From Breviolum minutum Mf 1.05b.01 (taxonomy: Eukaryota > Sar > Dinophyceae > Suessiales > Symbiodiniaceae): DNA of 64,000 nucleotides. Every line of letters starts with the position of its first letter. Positions within the stretch are counted from its first letter, which is position 1. The DNA is taken from assembly GCA_000507305.1 (NCBI GenBank), contig DF241158.1:23562-87561 (forward strand). Reading direction: 5' to 3'. The notes below the pieces were generated by a model. That model was given only the letters and a program-made list of their open reading frames with translations. It was not told the DNA's origin and did no database searches. The translations under genes were made by a program, and so were the position numbers. This document shows, one piece after another, positions 10,881-22,282 of the stretch.

Positions 10881-11924
10881 CGAGAATCCTGACGGAACCT
10901 CTTGGCTGAAGTCATGTGGAAAATGAAGCGTTCGCAGTTATCCTTCTTATCATTGATGAGACATGGTGCATTGAAGGCTGATGCACCGGTATGTGAGGAT
11001 CTGACGTTTAGGTAAATACTTTACTGTAAACGGAATCAATCTGTGAGCTTTTGGGCTTTTAGTGCTGAAGCTTTTCTCCACATACACCTGTAAGCTTCAG
11101 TGCCTTGACAGGCTACTTAAATGGGAGTTCATGGCAGGTTGAGCCACAGAGCCATTCTGTCCCTGACTCATTCTGAGTCGGAGACTTAATCTAGCTCCAA
11201 TGATTGATTGGGCCGTATGAATGTCTCCAGAGGCCACAGTTCCATGCCTTTCCAGTTTGTTTGAGCATTCACCCTTCACAGTTGATTGCAAACTGACAGA
11301 CACATGTTCACACATGGGGCATGTAAACGTTGTACGAAAGGTGACTGGAGGTGACAATTGCCTCTGAAATGTTTATACTTATATACTTGCATTTGCGCCT
11401 TTGCGTTTATGTTTTGTTCGCGCTGACGTTTCAAGCTGGTTCGTACAGAGGCGTGTCAGAGTCAGGATTGCAAGTGTGATGGGTTCACTGGTGCAAAGTG
11501 TTTTGATAAACCAGGAAGCAAATGGTATCAAACTGGCCATGTGCACAGAAAGCCATCACCACGCAGGCAACACCTTATTTTGGGACCATTTGCTATAAAC
11601 TATAAACCATACAATTTTCAACACATACCCGTATGGACATAGAATTGTTTTGTACTCCGCAGCACTATGTTCTTTGATCACTTGACCAGATTTTCATGCA
11701 ATATGCCGGCAATCGATGTAACACAGATTAAAGCCAAGAATCAAGTTCCTCACCCTGACATGGCTGCTGGGGTGTGGAAACATGGTGCTTGCGACTGTGT
11801 TTTTGCCTTAGTCTCCGACCTTTTCCACAAGTTGAATCATGCTGAGTACTCCTGCTTCCTGCTCTTGAGCCGGTATGATGTGCTGTATTGACTTTTGTTA
11901 TAGCTTTGCTTCTTGATTCCAGGC
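10881..11924. other. Intergenic; nothing recognised
   Basis: It follows the transporter stop and holds only short open frames on both strands. No repeats or RNA genes were recognised. Confidence 0.4.
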
Positions 11925-12101
11925 AGGGCTATGGATACGGCTATGGGGCCAGCCGGGCCTTCCGCCGATCAGATCCCGAAACCAGCCAAGAAGAGACAGA
12001 CGGGGATTCTGCAAGCAGCTGTAGCGCCAGTGACTGTACTGGCAGCCAAGATGGTCCAGATGGTCTTGCTGAGGATCACTCAGCTGAGTCAGCTGAGTCC
12101 G
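11924..12101 (+). CDS. Possible exon, acidic/serine-rich, unidentified
   Basis: After TTGATTCCAG, one frame reads QGYGYGYGASRAFRRSDPE, then a Ser/Asp/Glu-rich stretch (DSASSCSASDCTGSQD, AEDHSAESAESG), up to a possible GT donor at 12102. The composition resembles a disordered coding region. A second frame is open too, so the call rests only on composition. Confidence 0.3.
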
Positions 12102-13380
12102 GTGCGTTATGTGTCCTTCTTTTCTTTGATGGATTCTTGTCAAGTCGACTTTTGGCAGGATGAAGTTGAGCCAGGTCAGGTTGATGCTCCAGATAGTGGT
12201 GCAGAAGGCCACAGATGATGCTTTTCACCAAGTTGGTGTAGGAAGGATAGCAGAGGTAGCAGAGGTTTGATAGCTGCCAGGAGAAGTTGCATCTTCGTCA
12301 AGACGGCGAAATGTGACTTTCCAAGAAGTGGTCACCGACACGCGAGAGTCCACTGCACTGGGATCTCTAGGAACTCCCAAGAAACACGTTGAGGCCGGGG
12401 ATTGCAACGGGATGTTCAACACCGGTTAAGACATGTAGAACTTAGAATTCAATCGGATTCGCGCAGGAACCACCAACACAGAGCAATCGCCAGAGTGTGT
12501 AGCTTAGACAACGGTGAAGCGGATGCCCAGTGTGTTGCATTTTGCCACAGCCTTGCACTAGCTGGTAGCTGACAATTTCTGATCAGGAGCTTCCAGCGAA
12601 GAGGCCTCATGGAGATTTAAGCAATTGGCTGCGTTGAGCCTGAGTATAGGGGAAATGGCTTGCAGACGATCTGTGCAGGAACCAGTTCCTGCGCTTTCTG
12701 TTGCACCAGGCCGCACTGCACTGTCTACACTCAACAGATTCTTCATCACACTGTCAGAGTAGACTTGGAGCTACGGTTTGCAAACCAGAATGCTTTGACC
12801 AGCTTGAAATTTTTATCTTGTGAAATCAGGGCGAGAAGGGGCAGATCTGGAAAATTGTGGAAAAGAGAGTGCGAAGTTGTCAGCAGACCAGGCACTGTAA
12901 GCCATAATCTTCCTTTTTGCTGACGAGCTGTGAACTCTAGACCTAGGTAGCAGGGAAGGTACGCTCAGAAGTCTTGTGTTCTTGCCTTTTGAGTATTTTC
13001 TTGACAAACCGAGGCAACTGGGAATATATTGGAAAGCACCCCAGGTTTAGAGAATGAAATCTATTCTGTCACCGATGGCATGCAACTTCAGTATGTCAAC
13101 ATTCATTCGGGTTGTTTGAAAGGCATGTTCAAGTACTGTTTGCTGTGGGGGAATGAGAGTATCTTAGTGCCAGACGCATGCTGCAGTGCCCAATCGACGA
13201 CCATGCTTTATGATAAGGGGACAAAGACTCGGACCCATTAGGAGCCATACGGTTGATGGAAGAAGTCCTGCACCACCTGGGATGTTTTTTTGGCCTTGTA
13301 AATGATGGGATAAACTACCTATCTGGTGCAGAATTTCTTCCATCAACAGTATCTCTACAATCCTTGTCCTTGCCTGGCAG
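12102..13380. other. No clear gene
   Basis: Short open frames only. It probably contains introns of whatever gene the flanking exon-like pieces belong to. Confidence 0.35.
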
Positions 13381-13773
13381 GAACAGACAAAAACCAAGCG
13401 GCGAGACGGCAAAGCCAATGAAAAGGAGGCAGTGCTTGTGCCATTTTGTGGAAGAATTCACGGCGTCTCCGAAAACGCACAGGAAAGGGGGAAAGATAAA
13501 AAACGCAAGGAGGAGGGCACGTGCTGGACTTAGCTGGGGTTTGAGCAGCTGGCACTGCTTGCAAAGTTTGTTCATGCAGCTCCGGGTCCTGTGGCGTTGG
13601 ATGCGCCAAAGCAATGTAAAGAGCACTTATTTGTGGTGTCAAATGCGAAAAGTGAGCAAAACAGTGCAGAGATATCAGTAGTGTGTCCTTCCATTCAATC
13701 ACTTGCAGTTGTCAAAGATGAGAAGCTGCGAAAAACCTTGCTTTTAGCGGTACTCCGACAGTCGAAAGATTGA
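13381..13773 (+). CDS. Probable exon, unidentified, with in-frame TAG
   Basis: It begins after the acceptor TTGCCTGGCAG and stays open for 130 codons except for one TAG at 13531. The N-terminal part is Lys/Glu-rich (EQTKTKRRDGKANEKEAV). The part after the stop has the even mix expected of a folded protein: FEQLALLAKFVHAAPG, KEHLFVVSNAK, SIQSLAVVKDEKLRK. It ends with TGA at 13771. The TAG could be a true pseudogene lesion, an assembly error, or lie in an unusually short intron (13515-13547 would be GA..AG and keep the frame). Function unknown. Confidence 0.4.
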
Positions 13774-14395
13774 AACAGAATAATTCTCGTTGTTTTCCGG
13801 CCCATGATCAACTTGAGAAAAATGAAGATTTTCTGGTAACTTTTTTCCACCGCTCCTCCCGACTCAAAGGATAGCAAGGTGTCCAAGTCCAAGTTTTTTT
13901 TTGGGAAATGCAGGTAAAACCTACATTTTTTTTTTAAATCTCGGCATTGCCACCACATAAGTTCCAACTCAAAAAATCGGAGGTGACCAAAACAGTCCCA
14001 ACATGCTCTAAATAAAATGTGCTTTAAACCTACGAAGCCTTTACCCTGCATGAAAAGGCCCCCCTAGCCAAAGCTCAGACCTTGTTAGCACCTCCGGAAA
14101 AGCATGCCCTTTTGCAATCTTTTGCATCTACCTTTTTGGGTGGATTCTCTGGTCAGAAGCATCAAGGACCGCGCATCGTGAAGTCACACAGAGCCAATCG
14201 GAGGTACATCAGAGGGAGCCTGTGAAGGGGCTACACAGAGGGTTGACGCTCTTGACTCTTGCTGGACCAGCATCAAGAAACCCTGACCTCCATTGTGCCT
14301 TAATGGTAAGGTGGTACTTTTCAGTTTTGCCTAGCGGGCCTAATCACAACTTTTCATTTGCAGCTTTTTTTTTTTTTGAAAAGCTCGTCACATAG
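13774..14395. other. Intergenic or intronic; nothing recognised
   Basis: No supported coding or RNA feature. A T13 run at about 14365-14377 precedes the next exon-like piece. Confidence 0.35.
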
Positions 14396-14485
14396 GCCAA
14401 AAAAGCAAAGAAGGAGAAAAAGAGGACAGAGGCTGCCAAGGATGTCTTGACCAAGACCAGGCAGCTGAAGGACATGAAAGCGCAC
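14396..14485 (+). CDS. Possible short Lys-rich exon
   Basis: After an AG at 14394-14395 the frame reads AKKAKKEKKRTEAAKDVL, then TKTRQLKDMKAHV, before a GT at 14486, giving a phase-0 exon of 30 codons. It could connect to the Lys/Glu-rich piece at 15182-15444 in one gene, with the TCA/TCG tract in the intron. Evidence is composition and splice dinucleotides only. Confidence 0.35.
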
Positions 14486-14507
14486 GTGAACGTTCATCAA
14501 TACCACA

Positions 14508-14554
14508 TCATCATATCATCATCCTCGTCGTCATCATCATCCTCGTCGTCGTCG

Positions 14555-14595
<41 letters not shown>

Positions 14596-14682
14596 GTCGT
14601 CATCAAATCATCGTCATCATCATAATAATAATAATGATAATAATAATAATAATTATAATAATAATCATCATCATCAGCCTCG

Positions 14683-14726
<44 letters not shown>

Positions 14727-14757
14727 GTCATCGTCATCATCATCATCATCGTCATCG

Positions 14758-14806
<49 letters not shown>

Positions 14807-14990
14807 CGTCGTCATCACCATCATCATCATCCCCGTCGTCATCATCATCCTCGTCGTCATCATCATCATCATCATCATCATCCTCGTCGTCATTATCATC
14901 ATCATCATCATCCTCGTCGTCCTCCTCCTCCTCCTCCTCCTCATCATCATCATCATCATCATCATCATTGCCATCCCTATCGCCCTTCCA
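14508..14990. repeat. TCA/TCG/TAA microsatellite
   Basis: About 480 bp of ATC triplets with TCG, CTC and AAT blocks. The long His, Ile, Ser and Met homopolymer frames on both strands are products of the repeat. Confidence 0.95.
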
Positions 14991-15181
14991 CCATCGCCGT
15001 CTCTAGCACCACAAAGCGCAATCAATCTCCGTCCTATCACTGTGTAAGTTGCTTTCCCCAGGCAAAGCAATGTCGATGAAGGCAGCCAAGCAGAGGCCAG
15101 CTCAAGCAGATTAAGTTCACTTGTAGAGCCTTTCCTGCCTTGCTTAGTGCTTGCTTGTAACGCTGTTTTTCACGTTTTTAG

Positions 15182-15444
15182 AAGTTGAGTGTGACTTTGA
15201 TTTTCTGGAAGGCAAGTACGAAGAAAAAAAAGAAGGAACAGAAAAAGGAGGACACAGAGACGAAGGAGCAAAAAAGCGAACCGATGAAGAATCGCGAGAA
15301 GGAAGAAAAAAAGAAAAGAAAGACAGAAAAGAAAAGCAGGAAAAGCAGGAAAAGAAGGAAAAGCGGGAAAAGAAGGAAAAGCGGGAAAAGAAGGAAAAGA
15401 AGGAAAAACAGGAAAAAATAAAGAAAAAGAAGGCCCAGCCGTGA
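15182..15444 (+). CDS. Lys/Glu-rich C-terminal exon, unidentified
   Basis: After GTTTTTAG the frame reads VECDFDFLEGKYEEKKEG, then a long charged tail of repeated KEKREKK/KEKQEKQ words ending at TGA 15442. The tail is coded by a short purine-rich repeat (GAAAAGCGG/GAAAAGAAG). Two frames are open, so this could also be a purine tract without function. The non-repetitive start favours a real exon. Confidence 0.35.
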
Positions 15445-15885
15445 CATATTGATGACCGGGAGCTTTTCATTCAGCAAAGTTCTCTGAGGACAAGCGCGAT
15501 AAAGAGTCCAGTGAACCCAAGGCAAGGTTCTGGGCAGATGTTGCACTTACTCACTCTCTGGCGTTTCTTTGGGCCATCTGCTCTTTGCCTGATTCGAAAG
15601 ACTGGTAGTTTCGCGGTAGTTTCGCAGGGTATCACGTCCTACCCCCAATGAGTGTAGCGAGACTGCCCATATGCAGAGGCGAATGCAAAGAGGTAATTGC
15701 ACACAAACATCCAGGCACACACCCATCTGCAGACTGACCAGGATACGAACCGACAGAATACCCTCAACTACTTAGGGTCTGAACAGGTTGAGCCTGGGGG
15801 TTGCCCTTGGTAGGGTCTAACGTTGTCTAAAAACACTTTAGACCTTGGGTCTGGTATCTGTTTAGACCTTGCGAGTTGCCCTAGT
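15445..15885. other. Intergenic; nothing recognised
   Basis: No supported feature between the Lys-rich tail and the 42-bp array. Confidence 0.35.
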
Positions 15886-16060
15886 TTCGACTTTGGATTC
15901 TGGAGCTTTGATTTTGGATCTTGGAGTTTTGATTTTGGATTTTGGAGCTTTGATTTTGGATCTTCGAGTTTTGATTTTGGATTTTGGAGCTTTGATTTTG
16001 GATCTTGGAGTTTTGATTTTGGGGGTTTGGATTTTGGAGTTTTGATTTTAGATTCTGATG
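15886..16060. repeat. 42-bp (2 x 21) minisatellite
   Basis: About four copies of a 42-bp unit made of two 21-mers of the form GGAGCTTTGATTTTGGATCT. The + strand translation is a regular SFDFGFW/SFDFGSW peptide, explained by the repeat length being a multiple of three. Confidence 0.9.
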
Positions 16061-17074
16061 CCTAACTAGAGTCTTCTCTTTTGTACTAGTTGATGCTCTT
16101 TTGTGGTCATTTGCACTTTAATACATTTACTGTATTAGCTCTCTCATATTTCTCTCCATCTCATATTTTTGCTGAATGCTGATCTAAGTTTTGCTCAGTT
16201 TTTCCACCAAGGCATAAAAGGGAGTAAAATCACAACGGACAGGGTTTTTGGGAAGGGGTCTTGCCTAGGATTCTCCACACATAGCGATGTTTCGGAGCTG
16301 TTTGTGAAGAAGATCCTGAATTGCTGACATTTCCTACATCACTTTTGACTGCAGAAAAGCCAATTGAATAGAGGGAGGCCAAAGTTCCCAAATTTTTTGG
16401 TTTCGCAGGTTTAGTTGGAGGTCCCTAACCTGACCACCAAGCAAACTTGAAAAGATACTGCAAGGTTTTTTGAAAGTAGCCCTTTTTCGGCTCGGCATAG
16501 GGGCTTATAATCTATGATGTAGGTATATGAGTGCCTTAAATAGTGCAATTTTATTCGCACCTACCTATCTGGTTAACACGCACCTCCGTTGTTCTGTACC
16601 ATAGCCATTGCTATCTTCCCTTTTACCTCCCTATATACTGTCTAGATCTTTCTAGTTTGTTCTTAAAATTTAATGGCCCTTGGCGTCGAGGTGGAATCAA
16701 GCGCGTGTTCCCAAATTGTTGTTGCACATCGGCCGCGCATAGGAGGCAACCTCGCTCACTCCCAAGCCGATGAGGCCTGATGAAGAGGACACAGCAAGGC
16801 TGGACATGAAGTCTTAAACCCTTGTCTAAGTTGGGCTTTAATGCCAGATGAGATGCGTTGAATTGTCACTGGATTCACTTGACAAGCTTATAGACTGTGC
16901 AGTGCATGGATTTCAGTTAGCAAGCACACACACACACAGCATGTGCACGCAGTCTGTCATACAGCATGTCTTTGGTCTCCATACTCATCTTGTCCTTTGT
17001 GGACAGTTTGGCATTGCCATGTGTAATTTTGTGACTTACACATGTGGTAATCCTTGGGGGGGTTCAACATATTT
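16061..17074. other. Intergenic; nothing recognised
   Basis: Only short open frames; a short CA run at about 16925-16940. Confidence 0.35.
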
Positions 17075-17525
17075 TTTTTAGTGATTTCTTAGTGATTTTC
17101 TAGTGATTTCTGATAGTGATTTTCTAGTGATTTCGTAGTGATTTTGTAGTGATTGCTTAGTGATTTTCTAGTCAAAAGAAAACATCCACCAAATCACTAG
17201 AGAATCACTCAGAAATCACTAGAAAATCACTAGTTCTCGAGGTTTTAGTGATTTTTTGAAAGAGTTGCAGATGACCAATCCAAACATCCACCAAGTCACT
17301 AGAAAATCATTCAGGAATCACTAGAAAATCACTAAGAAATCACTAGAAAATCACTAATTCTCGAGGTTTTAGTGATTTTTTGAAAGAGTAGCAGATGACC
17401 AATCCAAACATCCACAAAGTCACTAGAAAATCATTCAGGAATCACTAGAAAATCACTAAGAAATCACTAGGAAATCACTATCAGAAATCACCACGAAATC
17501 ACTACGAAATCAGTAAAATATTAAA
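17075..17525. repeat. Inverted cluster of AGTGATTT words
   Basis: From 17080 to 17172 the word AGTGATTTTCT/AGTGATTTCTT recurs about nine times on the + strand. From 17190 to 17515 its reverse complement AGAAAATCACT/AAGAAATCACT recurs many times. The second half also contains a larger tandem unit starting with CATCCA at 17183, 17285 and 17409, with an internal TTCTCGAGGTTTTAGTGATT in the first two. The whole can fold back on itself over about 90 bp. Confidence 0.9.
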
Positions 17526-20500
17526 AAGGGCATCCCAATGATTACCACAAATTGGAATTCACAAGTGTAATTGTTGCTGGGTGCATAGTGAAGTTTACCA
17601 GCGAGACCTCCAACACCACAGGTGAGATAAGGATAGTTATTGCATAAAAGCTTTCAAAGCAATTTGTATAGAATGAATTGCAGAGACAAATAAGAAAGCA
17701 AAAGCTATATCTCCCTTGCTTATGCAGGGCTCCTTTTTGCAGCTGAGTGGTTGGCTGCTTCACGAGGATTTGATATAACCTATGTGAATGTCAATGACAT
17801 AGTCTTGAAGCCAGGCAAATGAGTGTAGGTTTGCCAGCCCTAGTGAATTTAAATCAAGCCCGCGGTACGAGCTTCACATATCGCTGCCCTTGCAAAGACA
17901 GTGCCTCCAAGCAAGTCATGCTAAAGAATTGTTCTGAATAGCCATGTTCATTTCTGGCCCATCCTTTCCTTTCACCTCAATATAGTGAGGGAATTTTCAT
18001 ATTTGTATAGTTGAAGTTTAGCTTCCTTTGCATGTTGGGCAGACATGCTTGTTGGGCAGACATGCTTTTTGATTTGCAAATTTATTGTACTTGGGATGCG
18101 TGGAGACTTGCACAAGCTGAAACACAAAAACAAAGATGCGACAGGGGGAAAATAAAACAAATGCTATGATTTTCCAGATAAGGACGTGCAACTGCCAAGC
18201 CCCACCCCGAAATGAGTATGTTCGGGCAGCCTCTTAGCCCTTATGCAATATTACTTCACATCTAGTCATTTTGCCCGTCCAACCTCTTTGGATATTTGTT
18301 TTTGGATGTTTGGATTTTGGATTTCCAACTGTATGGCTGAGTTCTGCTGGCATTTGGGCACTAAGAGCACTGATACCCTCCAAAGAGGGTTGAGGGAGAA
18401 CCCTAAAGGTTGATTCAGCTCTCATTATGCCAAGTGTAGCTCTCAGCGGTGGTACTTAAGTTTTTGTCGGTGCAGGTGCGCCCCACCCCGAACTTTGTTT
18501 TTTGTTGAATTCCACTTTGACATTTTGCTCACTGTTCTGATGATTGCCAAAAACACGGTCCTAATTTCTCGGGAGACCGGTCATGAAACAAAGCTCCAAG
18601 TAAGAACACCGCAACTTTTATGGGAAAAATTGAAACAAAGAATTTTTATAGTAAAAGCTGGTAGCATTTGAAGCTTCCCAGAGTTTTGTTTTGGCTTCAA
18701 ATGTTGGGGACGAAGCTGCTGGCCAGGCAGACACAGACTGTTGGGCTAGAAAATAGGGATCGGATGGTTACAGCCAGGTGGTTTTCCTCGTTTCGTAAAG
18801 TGAAGCTCCAAAACCCACCTTACACAGGGTGAACCCTGATCCATTTGATGCTTGGACCACCCCATCCTGTCAGCTGGGATCCCCACCCCGATCTTTCCCA
18901 AAAGTAAGTGACTAAGTCATCGCCAGTGCAGCGGTGGTATCAGCAGCTCTGGACACATTGCAGTTTGCTAACCATCATCTCTGGCAAAGCCGTGTATGAT
19001 CGGCGAGCTGTTTTTTGGATTACATCTCTCCACCTTGCCTCGAATGCATTTGCCGTAGACTAAGTTCTCTTGGATCTTTTATTCCATCTTGATTGGATGG
19101 CTGCAAGTTATTTGGCATTCATTTAAAAAGATACTCTTGCTTTCTTTCAAAGGTACTCTTGCTTTATCTTATCGGAGTCGTGGTCTTGCGATGCTGCGTT
19201 CGCCCCTTTTGACCCGCTTGCATTGAAATTCTAAAGTGCAAGTCAAGGTTGAATTTTTCGAAGCTTCCATCTCCCTTGGACTTTTCTTCCGCCAGAGCCG
19301 TGGTGACTTTGTAGTCCATAATGTGTGATTTTAACAGTAAATCAAAGGAACAGGGGGGTGTCAAGTCTCCCATGTTATGAGGCACATTCAAATGTGCATA
19401 CTTTGGCTTCCCTTTTGATGGTCTTTCTGGCTCAAATAAATAGCGCTGACACTCGCCTATTCTGTGTTGAGATGCCCTTTCCAGTATTTCTGTTTGTTTC
19501 TTGTTGTTGAGATTTTGCTTGCGAACGAACAAGCCAGCAAGTTTTGATACGGGAGGCTGCAGCGAGATTCTGTGCAAGGCCCACATTCAGGTTTGAGCAA
19601 AACCTATATATAGACTGAGACATTATATATTTGTTTGAGACGTCATTGTCATCCGTGTTCATGTCAATGCATATGTAATCTTGCCAGGCTTTGTAAATTT
19701 GTTTGAGCGCTAGGTGATGGAACTTTGGTGGCATCAGGCCCGCAGGTGCTACCAAACGTCGTTTGGCCTGCACCTAGAACCAACAATTCTTTTCTTAGCA
19801 GTACCTTCTTATAGTGATTTGGGTGTTGGGGGTATCAGGTTCAGCCAGCTGCAAAGCCTGTGTCTCCCTTCGATTTGGCGCCTGACTCAATTTTGTGTTT
19901 GTTTGCTTGCAAGTTTTCGTTACCAAACCGCTGCAGGCCAACAATAGCACAGTAGGAGCAGCTTTTGGCGCGCCACTGGGGAATATGCCGCCAATGAGAA
20001 TCTTGGCAGAGTGGAGTGCTTTTGGTCCAAACTTAGCCTTCGTAGCACAGGGTTTGTGTTTAGTTGCCTGCTTGGCTCTGCATTGACCATTGCAAGCTTT
20101 GGGAGTGCATCTTGAGGTGCAGGAGACGCGGACACAACACACAAGCACCGGCGTGTAAGACGAAGAAGACGGCGTGATGGATCACCACAGGAGAGATGAC
20201 AGTTCCTTGAAGAGTGCTGGCATTCTGATTGTTCCTGCATTTATGCATGCAGCATGCGCATATACAAACATATTTCAATTTTACTGTATATTTTGGTGCG
20301 GCGCGGCCTCCGGGCCCCACAGAGATGGTACCAGTCTTGTTTGTAGTGCCAGATATTCGAACAATTCAATTCGCATTGCTTGTGATTTGGTTTCAGGTTT
20401 TTCACGAATGAATACTGCAAACATATTTATATATATTTATATAAATGCCATGGTTTGAATAGCATATTCAGTTTTCTCTAAATAGCAAAGCTTGGTTTGA

Positions 20501-21478
20501 AAATCTACAATCTTGTCTGAAACAATGTGTGAAAACAAATCAAACTTAAGCGAAAAAAGAAACTATTGAAAAAAGTGATCTTGCGGTCAACTCCAACCGC
20601 CAGGTCAAACCGCCAATTGTATAGGTCCAAATCGAGAACAAGTAACCCAAACCCCGAAAATCAAAAAAACAAGAAAAATAACAATCAAGATCAAATATCA
20701 GAAAACACCACCCCAAAAAGCAATCTTGCCTTGACTAGATTTGTTTTCAATTTCGGTTTCTTATTCTTGCTTCGGGTTTTCTGATGTTAGACAACTTTTT
20801 ATAGGCACGCTGGTTGATACTCAATGCAGCAATGTAGAATCTGAATGAAAATGGTAACTAATCCAAGACCCATTGTAATTTATTGAATTGGCATACTCAA
20901 CGACAACAGGCAACACCCATCAGATCTCATCACCACACACGCAGCCACACTTTTCCTCACACGTCACATCACATCACATGACATAAAGCAGCAACGCCTC
21001 CCGGGTTTGCGTTGTTTTCTTGTTTTACAGTTGCATTTTGTGACAAAGTTTCACGCGAAATGTGATAATTTGTTCTTGCACAGGGGAGGAGATGTCAATG
21101 TATTGAAAGGGATGGTGAGCAGAATGTGCATACCAAAGATCAGCTTTGCCAGCGCACGGAGGTGCTTGTGCACATTCTATGGCACATTCCGCACATTCCT
21201 TTCTTTGACTCAAGAAGTCCTTTAAGAACCGCGCTAGCAACTTCTGCGCCGGATTGGCTGGGTTGTCCTTGTACGTATCAACTGCACGCCAGTCTCACTT
21301 GTGAACACTGTGAACTTGTGAAGGATGACCCACGTAGGCGCCCAAGACAAGAGGCCTGGGGACTGCCATGTGTAAGCTTGACTTCGCCTGTTTGCGTTTT
21401 GGGGTGGTGGGTTTAGCCTTTTTACGTCTGCATATTTTGTTGTAAGACTATTATATATATATATAACAAACCTTAACG
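17526..21478. other. 4-kb stretch with no recognised gene
   Basis: Many short open frames on both strands, none with motifs or a good exon structure. The phrase CCCCACCCCGA occurs at about 18200, 18482 and 18886, perhaps part of a dispersed element. Local AT-rich (20420-20455) and CACATCACATG-like (20960-20985) words are present. Confidence 0.35.
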
Positions 21479-21689
21479 AAGATCCCAATCAATCAAAAGA
21501 AGGATTATATCTCGGCTCACACATGGAAACTTATTGAAGACAAAGCACAGGCCATCGAACAAGAGAACTATGACTTAAGCAAACAACTTTCTAAGATAAT
21601 CAAACAAGAAGCTAGGAAAGATAAAGAAGACATGCTTCTCACACAACTCGAAGAATTAGACGCACAAGGTTATAAATGGGACAGACTGA
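21479..21689 (+). mobile_element. LINE ORF2 fragment between endonuclease and RT
   Basis: An uninterrupted frame of about 70 codons reads KKDYISAHTWKLIEDKAQA, then LSKQLSKIIKQEARKDKED, then QLEELDAQGYKWDRL. This matches the helical linker segment after the endonuclease domain of LINE pol proteins, where 'KDYIS..TW..I....' and 'A.RKDK..' blocks are common in dinoflagellate copies. It starts just after an (AT)n run at 21452-21464 and stops abruptly at the ambiguous base 21690. Beyond that the frame is unrelated. Confidence 0.65.
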
Positions 21690-21690
21690 N
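21690..21690. other. Single ambiguous base (N)
   Basis: One N exactly where the LINE reading frame stops. It may mark a joined gap of unknown size. Confidence 1.
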
Positions 21691-22282
21691 TACACACGCT
21701 AAGTATCTACACTGCTTCATGACTCTCATGGGTGTCTCAATTTGTGTTTGCCATGAAAGGGCTTTGTCATGCAGGGACCCCAAAGTATGCGTAGCCAAGT
21801 GTGCGGTAGTTACAGGGTTACGTAGGCACCTGTGGCGTCGCCATTCTGCGGAACCTCTTAGATTTACTCTAGATTTGTCTTGCGCACGCCCTGAGCATCG
21901 ACAACGTGCATTTTCTAATGCCAATTGAGCAGATTCTATCTGTTTTCTGCCTTGCTTCCATGGTTGTCCGTCCATGGCTAGTTGCACTGTTTTTGTAAGA
22001 ATTCACACACACGGTGCACCTGCGGAGCCTTTTTGCGGGGCCTTCCTATGCAAGTGTGTACAACCACCGGACCCACACAAAAAAAACGCAACTCAATGCG
22101 CCAGGTATTACAGCCGCCAACAGCAGCAGCCTCAGAGCCAGATCCATGTCACTGAGCTGCTCCGCATGGGCCATAGTGTTTGTAGTGTGGCGATTAGTTC
22201 ATTGGCTTGACATTCAAAACTGGAAGGAGTCGTTCACTATAGACAGGGTCAGTACTTATGCCTGTTTGTTTGTCTGCTCCAG
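21691..22282. other. Spacer, nothing recognised
   Basis: No supported coding feature. Confidence 0.35.

Noticed and set aside
14447-15079. 210-codon Ser/His frame and matching Met/Ile frames
   Set aside because: Explained by ATC/TCG triplets; open on both strands at once.
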